Of a DNA stretch of 5,452 nucleotides, positions 5,429 to 5,452 are shown piece after piece. Each line of letters starts with the position of its first letter. Position 1 is the first letter of the stretch. A program made the translations under genes and the position numbers. Below the pieces are notes generated by a model. It saw only the letters and a list, made by a program, of their open reading frames with translations. It was not told where the DNA came from and ran no database searches. This DNA is from Ruminococcaceae bacterium UBA1244 (GTDB taxonomy: Bacteria; Bacillota; Clostridia; Oscillospirales; Acutalibacteraceae): NCBI GenBank assembly GCA_002308635.1, contig DBWG01000124.1:1-5452 (forward strand), read 5' to 3'.

Positions 5429-5452
5429 AGGCGTCACCCGGATTTGAACCGG
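5429..5452 (-). tRNA. tRNA gene, 3' part only (probably tRNA-Cys)
   Basis: Read on the minus strand, the window edge begins inside the T arm: CCGG, then the loop TTCAAAT (5448-5442), then CCGGG closing the stem. Next come the 7-base acceptor strand TGACGCC (5436-5430) and discriminator T at 5429. No CCA is encoded, so it would be added after transcription. A U73 discriminator is typical of tRNA-Cys and rare elsewhere (some tRNA-Gly). The acceptor implies a GGCGTCA 5' end, which fits Cys tRNAs of Firmicutes as I remember them. The anticodon lies outside the window, so the identity is inferred. Confidence 0.82.

Noticed and set aside
1..5452. CRISPR array, insertion sequence, phage attachment site or integrase
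   Set aside because: No regularly spaced repeats, transposase or integrase coding, or target-site duplications are visible. The tRNA is cut by the window edge, so an attachment duplicate could not be tested.

Overview
The window looks like a chromosomal segment from a low-to-mid GC Gram-positive gut-type Clostridia (Ruminococcus / Oscillospiraceae-like). This is inferred from three Lys-initiated lipoprotein signal peptides with Ser/Thr/Ala-rich tethers, AGGAG-type ribosome binding sites, U-tailed terminators and extended -10 promoters. The species cannot be fixed from the sequence alone. Every credible gene is on the minus strand, so transcription runs from high to low coordinates.

Layout in transcription order. 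(1) The 3' part of a tRNA gene (5452-5429; probably Cys, from its U73 discriminator) enters from the right edge, followed by an imperfect hairpin. (2) About 200 bases of AT-rich non-coding DNA hold candidate promoters and a short palindrome. (3) A 58-residue protein with a Cys4 (CxxC-x8-CxxC) zinc-knuckle pattern ends inside its own terminator hairpin. (4) A two-gene unit encodes a VanX-type (M15D) D-Ala-D-Ala dipeptidase-like lipoprotein and, 19 bases later, a seven-helix membrane protein with a DUF218 (YdcF/ElyC/SanA-like) domain. It closes with a strong terminator. Both genes point to envelope or peptidoglycan physiology, but no other van-type resistance gene is present. (5) A 270-base intergenic region holds an extended -10 promoter and a potentially switchable leader RNA. 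(6) A second two-gene unit encodes a 573-residue lipoprotein and, 31 bases later, a HAD-type phosphatase-like lipoprotein cut by the left edge.

The standout is the 573-residue lipoprotein. After a canonical lipobox it carries a complete acetolactate decarboxylase domain (metal-binding HxH...H, plus the Glu and Arg active-site positions). This is fused in one frame to a complete prephenate dehydratase domain and an ACT domain. All of the dehydratase catalytic positions I can align are kept, but both phenylalanine-binding motifs of the ACT domain (GALV and ESRP) are replaced. Both parent enzymes normally sit at cytoplasmic branch points of branched-chain and aromatic amino-acid metabolism. Finding them joined and exported, next to an exported HAD phosphatase, suggests an undescribed extracytoplasmic activity on keto-acid or carboxylate metabolites. 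The sequence shows the domains and the signal peptide; the substrate and purpose are inference.
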